A DNA stretch of 64,000 nucleotides from Saccharomycopsis fibuligera x Saccharomycopsis cf. fibuligera (lineage: Eukaryota; Ascomycota; Saccharomycetes; Ascoideales; Saccharomycopsidaceae). The notes under the pieces were generated by a model. It was given only the letters and a program-made list of their open reading frames with translations, made no database searches and was not told the origin of the DNA. Each line of letters starts with the position of its first letter. The stretch's first letter is position 1. Made by a program: the position numbers and the translations under genes. The stretch covers positions 2,790,001 to 2,854,000 of the forward strand of contig CP012817.1 of NCBI GenBank assembly GCA_001936135.1. Reading direction: 5' to 3'. This document shows, in pieces, positions 1 through 8,294 of this stretch.

Positions 1-2537
1 ATAATTAAAGCAGAAGCATCAATTGTGGGTGCTTGAGAACTTTTCGTAACATTACAAAGAAACGGCTGTAAGAATAAACTAGATAAGTCAAGTGGCTGCC
101 ATAGTTTCAATTTATCTTCTCTACTCTTTTCATAGGCAAGCAACTTATCTCCCTCTGAGATTACCTGAACAGAATTATTAAGTGATTCCACATACAAGCT
201 TTCCATTTCCTCCTTGAATTTGCTGTCATCCTCTATATTAACAACGGGTTTGCGAATAGCAGCGTTACCATTTGCAACGCCCAGATCTGGTTCTTTTACT
301 TGACCGTACAGTGTGCCATTATTGTATCTAAGGTCATTCAATATCTTAAATCTTTTTGAGTATCCACCAACATTCGGAACCAATCCAAAGACCTTTTGAG
401 TTCTTTGAAATTCGTCTATTGTTCTCTGTTTCTTTTCGTAATTTTCTTTGCATTTTGCAGAAACTTGGCCAACTTTTTTGATCGCTTTAAGTTTTAACTT
501 TGAATTGCGAAAATTATCAGCAATAGCTTCTAAGGCAGTATTATAAACTATCTCATTCAAGAAACTAGTGAAAAGTTCTGTTGATAGCTCATGAGCCCTT
601 GCTTTTTTCTTGGCAAGTTCAGCATCCCTTCTTTTACGTTCTTGCTCTAACCTTTCAGCTTCCGCTCTTTGCCTTCTCAAACGCTCCTCTTCTTCACGCC
701 TTTTCTGCGCTTCTAGCAATTTTCTTTCTTCTTCTTCTTTGAGTCTTCTCTTCTCTTCAAGCCTTCTAGCTTCTTCTTGTTGTTTTCTTTGTGCTTCCTC
801 TTCTTCCTTCTGTTTCTTTAGTATTTCTTGTTTTCTTTTAATTTCCATCTTGAGACGCTCAGCTTGTTGCCTTTGAGCCTCGAACTTCTGTTTTTCTTCT
901 TCTTGCCTTCGCTGTCTTTCCAAAGCTTGTTGTTCACTATTGTTCTGCAAATTACCATTAACAAGTGCACTAAAACTGTTACCAAACACAGGTGCCTGCA
1001 TTTGAGACGCTTTATTGGGTTGTGTAATAGAGAGTGTGTCGTTTTTGATTTTTGGCTGGACCGGAATGACTTCTGAGCTTCTCTGTATGTTTACAGCATT
1101 TATTCTTTCAACTTCTGTAGTCGGAATCTGGAAGTTATTTTGATATCCATTATATATTATTTGGCTTCTCGATAATCCATTCATTTTTGCATTCAATCGT
1201 GGATCATATGCACTTTTCATGACTTTGGGGGCACCATTGGCTTCTGTTAGTGTTTGCTGACTAAATAATGCAGAAACCGCCAGAGTCATGTCGACACTTT
1301 CATTACCTTTGCTGTCTGTGGAAAATTTGATATTGTAAAACTGTAAGAATTTTATCAAATTGCTGTACTCTGGAAACTTCAAAACACTGTACAAATGCTT
1401 AAGGTGTAAAGCTTTTGTTTTCGTATGATTTGCCCTTACTATAGTTTTCAAAGCTCTCAATCTTATGTCGTTGAATTTGATCTCTAATAAGCAGCCAATG
1501 AGGAACGATACTTCAGGGTTTAGCACAGCATCAAAAAAAGATGAATAAAAGTTCTCAGCATTTTGACTTCTTCTTGAACTGAACAATTTTCTAAAATACA
1601 AAGCTTGTTGTATTAATTTGTTTTCGTAAATTTTTGCAGGTAGCAACTCACAGCTTCTTTCGAGATCTGGATCATTGATTTTTAAAAGCAAATGATAAGC
1701 TCTAAACTCTGCTTCATTCGGCGGTTGTGGAAAGCCCTTTTTGCGATATTCATCATATAGTTCGGATAAAGTTTTCAAAGACTTTTCAAGTTGTTCTAAT
1801 TCTTGCTGTTGAGAATACTCAATATCGGAATTGGCCATTATATGCAAAGACATGATATGAATACGAACAATTTTCTCATTACACTCTATTGTTTCGGGAC
1901 CGAAATAATTCTGAAAGGTAAAATCCTGACGAATGGACCGCGTTCTATCCCAAATGAATGATTGTGTCTCTGGCATTTGATCGAGTAAATTGTCAATTAT
2001 GAAATTTAAAGTGTGGACTAAGATTATGGGAGGTCTCACGTCAGATGGAAGAGGAGGCTCCTGACCAGCTGCAGGTCTGGTAAAAGATTTGATCGCCCGT
2101 TGCCTAGTGATTGTGTTTGTAGCTGGGTCCTTCTCATTGATGTTGACATTATTTTGCCGGGTTCTTTTGATTCTTTCAAAAGTGGGACACATATCCACAC
2201 AAGTTCCTCTAAACGATATTGCGTTATCCAAGGTTCTTCGAGAATTTTCATCATCCAAGTAACCTCGCTTGATCATTTCTTTACGCTCATTCTGGCGCAA
2301 CTCACTGACTTCAGAGTATAATGCCTCGATATCAGCGCCAAGACCATTGGCCTCGCTTTGTATCATGTGCAATTGGTTTTGCTTCTCAAATTCATCATCT
2401 AGTGGGAAGAACACATAAGACTTGGTATCCTTAATCAATCGCTGTAAACCTTTGAACTGATCTTTTCTTTCATATTTGCCAAACCTAAATCCCTCAGGAT
2501 TCGCCACGAAAGATAACTGAGGTATTTGGAGAGACAT
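1..2537 (-). CDS. SAC3: Sac3, TREX-2 mRNA export scaffold (N-terminal 845 codons, partial)
   Basis: The frame is open from an ATG at 2537 to the left edge, so the C-terminus is outside the window. It contains the SAC3/GANP signature RGTCVDMCP at about residue 110, followed by the alpha-helical PCI-like region (residues about 150-430). A long Lys/Glu/Arg-rich coiled coil follows at about residues 530-650, then a basic helical region. Sac3 is the scaffold of the TREX-2 complex (Thp1, Sem1, Sus1, Cdc31), which links transcription to mRNA export at the nuclear pore. The Cdc31/Sus1-binding segment probably starts near or beyond the window edge. No frameshift or internal stop was seen. The upstream gap contains a GCACGTGA E-box. 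Confidence 0.93.
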   Translation of the reverse strand, partial: MSLQIPQLSFVANPEGFRFGKYERKDQFKGLQRLIKDTKSYVFFPLDDEFEKQNQLHMIQSEANGLGADIEALYSEVSELRQNERKEMIKRGYLDDENSRRTLDNAISFRGTCVDMCPTFERIKRTRQNNVNINEKDPATNTITRQRAIKSFTRPAAGQEPPLPSDVRPPIILVHTLNFIIDNLLDQMPETQSFIWDRTRSIRQDFTFQNYFGPETIECNEKIVRIHIMSLHIMANSDIEYSQQQELEQLEKSLKTLSELYDEYRKKGFPQPPNEAEFRAYHLLLKINDPDLERSCELLPAKIYENKLIQQALYFRKLFSSRRSQNAENFYSSFFDAVLNPEVSFLIGCLLEIKFNDIRLRALKTIVRANHTKTKALHLKHLYSVLKFPEYSNLIKFLQFYNIKFSTDSKGNESVDMTLAVSALFSQQTLTEANGAPKVMKSAYDPRLNAKMNGLSRSQIIYNGYQNNFQIPTTEVERINAVNIQRSSEVIPVQPKIKNDTLSITQPNKASQMQAPVFGNSFSALVNGNLQNNSEQQALERQRRQEEEKQKFEAQRQQAERLKMEIKRKQEILKKQKEEEEAQRKQQEEARRLEEKRRLKEEEERKLLEAQKRREEEERLRRQRAEAERLEQERKRRDAELAKKKARAHELSTELFTSFLNEIVYNTALEAIADNFRNSKLKLKAIKKVGQVSAKCKENYEKKQRTIDEFQRTQKVFGLVPNVGGYSKRFKILNDLRYNNGTLYGQVKEPDLGVANGNAAIRKPVVNIEDDSKFKEEMESLYVESLNNSVQVISEGDKLLAYEKSREDKLKLWQPLDLSSLFLQPFLCNVTKSSQAPTIDASALI

Positions 2538-2875
2538 CTATTGCATGGTAAGTTGAGTTTAGTCTCTGGTTTATAGAGATAGTCAAAAAGTGACTGCTAT
2601 GGTTTTTTCAATATCGCACGCGCGGCCTTTATTATTTTTTGGTGGCTCTCAAACAATAAATAAGAAATTCTGTGGCACGTGATCGAATGTTTTGTGAGGT
2701 AGATGTTTCACAGTACGTCCACAAAACATAAAAGAGTGTATCTACAGAGGCAATACTTGAAGTTTTCAACAAAGCGTTATTATCCACTTATTAATATATA
2801 TAATCATTTGATTCAGTAGAATACATAAATGCTAGAACGAAGTAAACAGATATTTACTGCTTCTTAGTAAATCTA
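2538..2875. promoter_or_regulatory. Intergenic: SAC3 promoter and UBP6 3' flank
   Basis: This gap lies between the SAC3 start and the UBP6 stop, both on the minus strand. It holds an ACGCGC-type (MCB-like) core near 2617-2626 and a CACGTG E-box at 2676-2681, the kind of site bound by Cbf1/Tye7-class factors. No coding potential was seen. Assignment of factors is inference. Confidence 0.45.
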
Positions 2876-4363
2876 TTATAATCCAACCGCCTTGTAAATT
2901 AAAATCAAAGCAATGTCACTTTCACCACCACCAGCTAAAGCCTCAACCTTATCTTTACCAACTTGGGTGACTTTGTCATCATTAAAGAACCACCAAGAGT
3001 TACCAGTAAGGTCTTTTTCGTTTTTTGTGAAAGCTTGGTAGTGACCTGAATCAGCAGAAGCACCTTTATGGGTCACTACGGCAGAAAGATCATACAAAGG
3101 CGACGGTGCTTCACCTTCCCCCAAGTCTTTTGGAAACACTTTTTTAAATTCCTTTAACCATTTTTCTTCATTCTCAGCAAACTCTTTCTCTTCAAGATCA
3201 AACTTCTCTTTGTTGGAGAGAAGAAGTCTGCTTTTGTCTTCGTTAAGTTTTTGCTTTTTGGCTCTTCTAACTTCCTTAAATTCGTCTTCTCTCTCTTTCT
3301 CAACTTTGTAGATCTCATCTCTAGTTTTAATATTTTGTTCTTTGATAGATTCGTCCAACAAATCAGTAACATCTAACTGAAATGGGAACGCAACTTTTCT
3401 CAAAATCTTGGCTTTAGCTCTAATTTCACTTTTCCAGTAGAATCTCACAAAATTAATTGTCAAATACTTTGGAAGTCTGGTAATTTTTTTAGAAATCACA
3501 TATTGTGCATTTCTGTCAAACGTTGGGTTGTGCTTCTCAAGAACGCCCTTAGTGCCTTCCACTAAACCTGTCTTCAAGAAGTTTGTATGAATATTGATGT
3601 GACAAGATAACTTTAAGGCATCTTCATATCCAATAACTTCTTTATCATTTGGATCATTCTCTTGGCATTTTTGATAAGTTTTGAAATTAATGCCAAAATA
3701 TTTATCGATAAAGTCATCAGGTAAAGTTGTTCTTAAATGCGACAAAATCTGACTAAAACATTCTTCAGCATCCTGTTGCTTATATCCATGATGATCTTGT
3801 TCTGCAAATTGCGGGAAAACAGATCTCAAATTTGTCAACACAGATAACGGGATTACATAACGGCCATTGCCTGATACTTTTCCTTTCTGAAGTCTGTTAA
3901 AAGTCTCTTTCAATTCTCTTGTAAGCTTATCAATATCGTCATATTTATTCAAAGATTTTTTCAATTCAGAAACGGTGTTCAAAGCCTGCAAGGTTGAGTT
4001 CAAGTAACAAGTATTACCCAAGTTGGAAAACCCTAATGGATTGCCGCTAAATTCAACGAGTTTTCCTTGTTTTTCCAAATCCTCAAGGAAGACAATTTCC
4101 TCTTTTGGCTTTTGAGGAACACCTGTGGCATCAGGAGTGCCGAGGACCATTATTGTCTGGTTAGCTTTCAAATTGAGGCTTTTTAAATCAGTGTCATCTT
4201 TCAATTGGCCACCTTTAACCAAAACTTTTTGTCTCTCTGGAGGAACATTTGTTAGAGAGAATATCTGGGACTTGAACAAGATCCCAGGCTCGTTCAAGTC
4301 AACGTTAACATTATGAGTTTTGCCGGCGTGTCTAATGACAACAGGAAAAGATGATTCTGACAT
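2876..4363 (-). CDS. UBP6: Ubp6, proteasome-associated ubiquitin hydrolase
   Basis: The 495-residue protein matches yeast Ubp6 in length (about 499) and layout. Residues about 6-76 form an N-terminal ubiquitin-like domain that docks on the proteasome base. The USP catalytic domain follows, with the Cys box GFSNLGNTCYLNSTLQALN (nucleophile Cys119) and the His box ADSGHYQAF (His441) ahead of WWFFNDDKV. Ubp6 removes ubiquitin from substrates bound to the 26S proteasome and regulates its activity. The KVEKEREDEFKEVRRAKKQK stretch is the charged insert typical of this family. The ATG at 4363 gives the expected N-terminus. A GACTAAC string just upstream is not needed for a complete protein. Confidence 0.96.
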   Translation of the reverse strand: MSESSFPVVIRHAGKTHNVNVDLNEPGILFKSQIFSLTNVPPERQKVLVKGGQLKDDTDLKSLNLKANQTIMVLGTPDATGVPQKPKEEIVFLEDLEKQGKLVEFSGNPLGFSNLGNTCYLNSTLQALNTVSELKKSLNKYDDIDKLTRELKETFNRLQKGKVSGNGRYVIPLSVLTNLRSVFPQFAEQDHHGYKQQDAEECFSQILSHLRTTLPDDFIDKYFGINFKTYQKCQENDPNDKEVIGYEDALKLSCHINIHTNFLKTGLVEGTKGVLEKHNPTFDRNAQYVISKKITRLPKYLTINFVRFYWKSEIRAKAKILRKVAFPFQLDVTDLLDESIKEQNIKTRDEIYKVEKEREDEFKEVRRAKKQKLNEDKSRLLLSNKEKFDLEEKEFAENEEKWLKEFKKVFPKDLGEGEAPSPLYDLSAVVTHKGASADSGHYQAFTKNEKDLTGNSWWFFNDDKVTQVGKDKVEALAGGGESDIALILIYKAVGL

Positions 4364-4668
4364 TTTTGGTTAGTCAATGGCTTTGGTATATTTGCAAATT
4401 GCAGTGATGAAATATGTATATCTAGCTAGAAGTTGCCACTGTGATGACCCAAAAATACAAAGGCAAGCTTTCACGTAGTAAATAGCAAAATCTAAAAACA
4501 ATTTGGACATTTCGAGGGTAAGTCACGTTACAGTAAATGATGCAGCTCTTGGACGAAGATGCATATAAGTACGTTAATGTACATTAGTACTGCCCCCAGT
4601 TTTACATATGCGGAGATGAATCCATCAGCCTGCATTAGTTTGTGATTATATTTATGTACAGCAGTCAG
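4364..4668. promoter_or_regulatory. Intergenic: UBP6 promoter with a PACE-like element
   Basis: This gap is the UBP6 upstream region and the 3' flank of the next gene. The minus strand reads AGTGGCAAC (4440-4432), about 70 bp upstream of the UBP6 ATG. That is seven of nine matches to the Rpn4 proteasome element GGTGGCAAA. No ORF of note was seen. Confidence 0.35.
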
Positions 4669-6159
4669 CTAAAGATCTATAGCAAAGGATATTTGCTGGA
4701 TCAAAGCTTGGTGGTTCTTGCCATAACCTTGAGCATTTATCTGTCGGAATAGTGATTGCAATTGTTCTCTATAGAAATTGATTTCGCGGAATATCGTACG
4801 ACTCTGAGTACTGCACAAATTAAACAAAGTAAATAACGCTACTTCAACATTTTGAGGATTGTACACTGCCAGTAGCTCCAACTCACGGACCAAAATAGGC
4901 AAATATCCATGTTTTACCACTATGTCTTTATTTTTCTGTCTGTCTTTGTCCTGCGTTGCTGATGCAATGATGATAAGGAGCTGTTTTCGCACTTCAAGCT
5001 CGCAAGAAGCGTAAAACAATTGTTTTTGACTTTCTCGTAAAATCTTTGTATGAACAAACTTCATGAGTTTGACGAAATCAAAGTTAATTATTATGTTGGC
5101 GTACTCTAAAGTACCTCTTACTTTGAGAAAATTTGATATAATTTTAAGAGCTAAAAGCTGAATTTCTATATTCTTTGTAGTTAGTAGCATTTGTATTCGT
5201 AGTAAGAGTTCGGTGCTAATAATCATTTCTGGAATAGTTTCAGCAGCAAAATTGGGATCCAAGAATTCACTTTCTTGAAAAGCTGATAAGTTTACCAAAA
5301 TTTTTAAACAATTTTTTAGCGCATTAATACACACCTCATGCCTCTTGAAACTGAAAGTGTCGATGATTTGAATTAGCGTTTCTAATATACCAAATTCAAG
5401 TAAGTGTTTTTTCAAAGAGACTTTCGAGTCAGACATATTGATTAATACTGCAAGAGTGTATTCAACAGTAATGGTATTGTTCACTGACAAAAGATAAAAT
5501 AAGCTATTAAGTAGTCCATACTGTACCATCAGGTTCTTGATTTCTTCACTCGACTCGACCAACAACGCTAGGATAGTAAGCACTTGTACTATAATAACCA
5601 GATCTTTATATTTTGGGACAACTTTTTCTGAGGTTTTGATGAGTAATAATTCCAACGCTTGAAATAGTTGTTGATCATTCATTCTTGATTCTTTTTGTAA
5701 AGGTGAGGCATATCGTGAAATGCTCGATAACACAAACAATAACCTTATCAATGTTTCTTCATCTTGAATTTTTAATGCTCCCGTGATGTGTTCGACTGTA
5801 TGACTTAACAAAATATACTCCAAGTATGTGCTTCGCGCGTCTTCATCCGGTTCACCCACTATAATGTCGCGAATAATGTCACACGATAATAGTTTGGCAT
5901 CATAATTTTGATGTAAAAGCATTTTGGACACATAGAACAAAGCATCGGACTCACAATATAGCCGTATTAATGAGCGACGGTTCAGTATAGTAGTTTTTAT
6001 TGTCCTCAATACCAATATATTGGTTTGCAAAGAATAATCTTCTCCCAAGTATTCGAGTAGCACCGCGATGTCATTCTTGATTGATTTGCCGTCATTAATA
6101 TCTAGCTCACTTATGCTAATTTCAACACTTTTTATCTCCGCTACTGTAGTTGCGAACAT
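4669..6159 (-). CDS. Armadillo/HEAT-type helical protein of unknown role
   Basis: The 496-residue protein is almost wholly built of amphipathic helices of about 40-residue periodicity, with leucine/isoleucine-rich blocks such as VEYTLAVLINMSDSK and NALKNCLKILVNLSA. This is typical of ARM or HEAT solenoids. No signal peptide, membrane segment or catalytic motif is visible. I do not recognise an orthologue with confidence; a Gid5/ARMC8-like scaffold is one possibility but the length is far shorter. The ATG at 6159 is followed by an uninterrupted frame. It is divergent from SIS2 and shares a 348-bp promoter containing a perfect TCACGTGA site. Confidence 0.7.
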   Translation of the reverse strand: MFATTVAEIKSVEISISELDINDGKSIKNDIAVLLEYLGEDYSLQTNILVLRTIKTTILNRRSLIRLYCESDALFYVSKMLLHQNYDAKLLSCDIIRDIIVGEPDEDARSTYLEYILLSHTVEHITGALKIQDEETLIRLLFVLSSISRYASPLQKESRMNDQQLFQALELLLIKTSEKVVPKYKDLVIIVQVLTILALLVESSEEIKNLMVQYGLLNSLFYLLSVNNTITVEYTLAVLINMSDSKVSLKKHLLEFGILETLIQIIDTFSFKRHEVCINALKNCLKILVNLSAFQESEFLDPNFAAETIPEMIISTELLLRIQMLLTTKNIEIQLLALKIISNFLKVRGTLEYANIIINFDFVKLMKFVHTKILRESQKQLFYASCELEVRKQLLIIIASATQDKDRQKNKDIVVKHGYLPILVRELELLAVYNPQNVEVALFTLFNLCSTQSRTIFREINFYREQLQSLFRQINAQGYGKNHQALIQQISFAIDL

Positions 6160-6507
6160 TATTGTGTGCTGTTGGTCTAACGTGTCTAGCTATTGGTTTT
6201 GTTATCACCATAAAATCTGTTATTCAATACTCGGCGGAAGATGAATGGAACCGAGATTTGGGGCCGCATACCAAAGTTTCGATCACGTGACATGAAGATG
6301 AGCAAAGCGACCCAGGATTCCAGATTCCAGACAAGAGCCCAAATTCTGGGATTTTGTCCCTTGGGTTTCATTTAAGCGCCGTTGCCTTGGCCAGGGATAT
6401 AAATCCAAAAAACTAAAAGGCATAGTTTTTAGCCAATCAATTAAAATAAGAGACATCTTAGCTTTGTTATTTTTTCTGTACCGTGAATTTTGCCGACAGC
6501 GCCCAGT
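6160..6507. promoter_or_regulatory. Divergent promoter with palindromic TCACGTGA
   Basis: This region separates the ARM-type gene (minus) from SIS2 (plus). At 6283-6290 it carries the perfect 8-bp palindrome TCACGTGA, the consensus Cbf1 (centromere-binding factor/E-box) site. The site may serve both genes; binding is inferred. Confidence 0.5.
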
Positions 6508-7791
6508 ATGCCAGACAAATCGAAGCCTCAAAATCAGTCCAATTCTGGAAAGGACAAGCTGCAGGACGAACTCAAGAAGAATACCTCCAAGCTAATTTTG
6601 AAGATCAACAACTCGAATGAAAGAATTCCCAAATCAAGCTTGTCGCCTGCGTCGAGAAAGGATAACGAAACCGATAGCAAGAAACCAGATGAAGATATCC
6701 ATCCGCTGTTTGTGTTGGACGAGCTCACTGAAAAGCGACAAGCGGTACATGGTGCTGATGGACTGACTTTGAAGGATACAGTTAGACCATTGACGTCGAG
6801 AGAAAATGAGCCAAGTAACGCCTCCTCGGTCTTAAAGGGTGCCTTGCTGAAAAAAAGTGATGCTTTGCAGAAGGGTTCCGAGGGTCAAAGCAACATTACT
6901 AGTATCATGTCATCACCTTCATATTCCAACGATAGCATATCAAAAATCCCAAGCTCAGATTATGCATACAAAGATGACAATAAGATTCATTTGTTGATCG
7001 GCGTGACAGGCACCACATCCGCAAACAAGATTTTCCCCTTGATTAAAAAGCTATTTGCCCTATACACCCCGGACAAAATCGCCATCAAAATTGTAATGAC
7101 AGATTCTGCTTTGAATATTTTGAGCCTTCAAGATTTTGTAAATAGTGATTACGGACTCACCACCAATGCGTCATCGGCCTCCCAACCAAACATGAAGAAA
7201 AAGACCAATTGGAAGAAAATCTTGGATATGGGTATTGAAAGAATATGGACAGACAAGGACGCATACAATTTTCATTCCCGAGACCCGCAGATTAGACGGT
7301 TTTACGATAGAAACTTCCATTCCGAACCAATATTGCATTTGGAGTTAGGCAAATGGGCTGACTTGATGGTTATTGCCCCTTTGTCTGCCAACACCCTTGC
7401 CAAAATTGTGAATGGAATTGCAACAAACTTGTTGACTACTATAGTATCTACATGGAATAGACAAAAACCAATTATTGCTGCTCTCAGTATCAATAATATG
7501 GCATACTCCCAACCAATTACAAAAGTGCATTTGAGCTTGATGAAGCAATATTTCCCTTATGTACAACTTTTATGCCCATTGGAGAAGATCATTGGCAAGG
7601 GGACAGCTAGTTTAGCAGGAATGCGAGAATGGCCAGATATAGTTGAGGTGATCATGAAAAAGATTGGGCCACCTTCGAATTTTGATGATGAAGAAGATGA
7701 AGACAATGAAGACAACAACAACGACGACGATGATGATGAAGCTAATGAAGAAAACAAAGCGCGTACTGAGACGGACAGTGAGGATAGTAAC

Positions 7792-7829
<38 letters not shown>

Positions 7830-7920
7830 CGATGATAACAACGAGGAGGACCAAGACGATGACGAAGATACTAACGATGCTGGTCAAGAAGCAAATAGTG
7901 TAAGGATTTCTGATAATTAG
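6508..7920 (+). CDS. SIS2: Hal3/Sis2-type PPCDC subunit and Ppz1 inhibitor
   Basis: The ATG at 6508 opens a 470-residue protein; an in-frame TTG at 6490 is not a credible start. A polar N-terminal region (1-160) precedes the flavoprotein domain beginning at HLLIGVTGTTSANK. The block ILHLELGKWADLMVIAPLSA holds the catalytic-type histidine, His277. The usual PAMN segment reads LSIN, and the usual ACGD cysteine loop near GMREW reads GKGT, so the catalytic Cys is absent. In yeast the PPCDC heterotrimer is split this way: Hal3/Vhs3 supply His and Cab3 supplies Cys. The C-terminal 80 residues are an almost pure Asp/Glu tail, the Hal3 hallmark. The family also inhibits the phosphatase Ppz1 and affects salt tolerance. 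Confidence 0.9.
7780..7836 (+). repeat. GAT/GAC microsatellite coding poly-Asp
   Basis: A run of GAT and GAC codons at the 3' end of SIS2 encodes an uninterrupted Asp run inside the acidic tail. Antisense frames across it are open only because of this repeat and are not genes. Confidence 0.85.
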
Positions 7921-8120
7921 CCAAATACCGCAAAGAGAGTTAAACTGAGTTTATGTGAATTGATGTGAACTGGTGCGAATTGAATTGGGATTGTAAATGA
8001 AAGGGACATACTATTGTATGCAATATTATGCATGTTAATGTATCAATCACCGCTGGATGCAACGGTGTGCACTCTTACTATTTTTTTCCGTTTACTCTTA
8101 GTCATTCTCGCTCTGTGATT

Positions 8121-8152
<32 letters not shown>

Positions 8153-8294
8153 CCTATCTCTCTAGACAGCCTTCTATAGATGTACATTATTAGCTGACTG
8201 GTTACCGCACACGACACTCTTTTTGGTGCTTTATTGCTCTATTGCTCTATTGCAACCCTGCGATACTGACTGTTACTGCAAAAACCTACTTCTG
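7921..8294. other. Intergenic: SIS2 3' flank and DAL81-family promoter, T30 tract
   Basis: The region contains a 30-base T run at 8123-8152. It is otherwise AT-rich and without coding content. A poly(dT) run of this size about 140 bp upstream of a start codon is a likely nucleosome-depleting element. Confidence 0.5.

Noticed and set aside
4355-4376. GACTAAC plus CAG near the UBP6 start as an intron end
   Set aside because: The UBP6 N-terminus is already complete compared with the family and no donor was found.
6490-6507. Extension of SIS2 to a TTG at 6490
   Set aside because: A proper ATG at 6508 is in frame; yeast nuclear genes rarely use TTG.
7557-7903. Open frames on both strands across the poly-Asp repeat
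   Set aside because: They arise from the GAT/GAC microsatellite inside SIS2.
8223-8294. N-terminal extension of the DAL81-family protein from a TTG
   Set aside because: The extension is not initiated by ATG; ATG 8295 is the first valid start.
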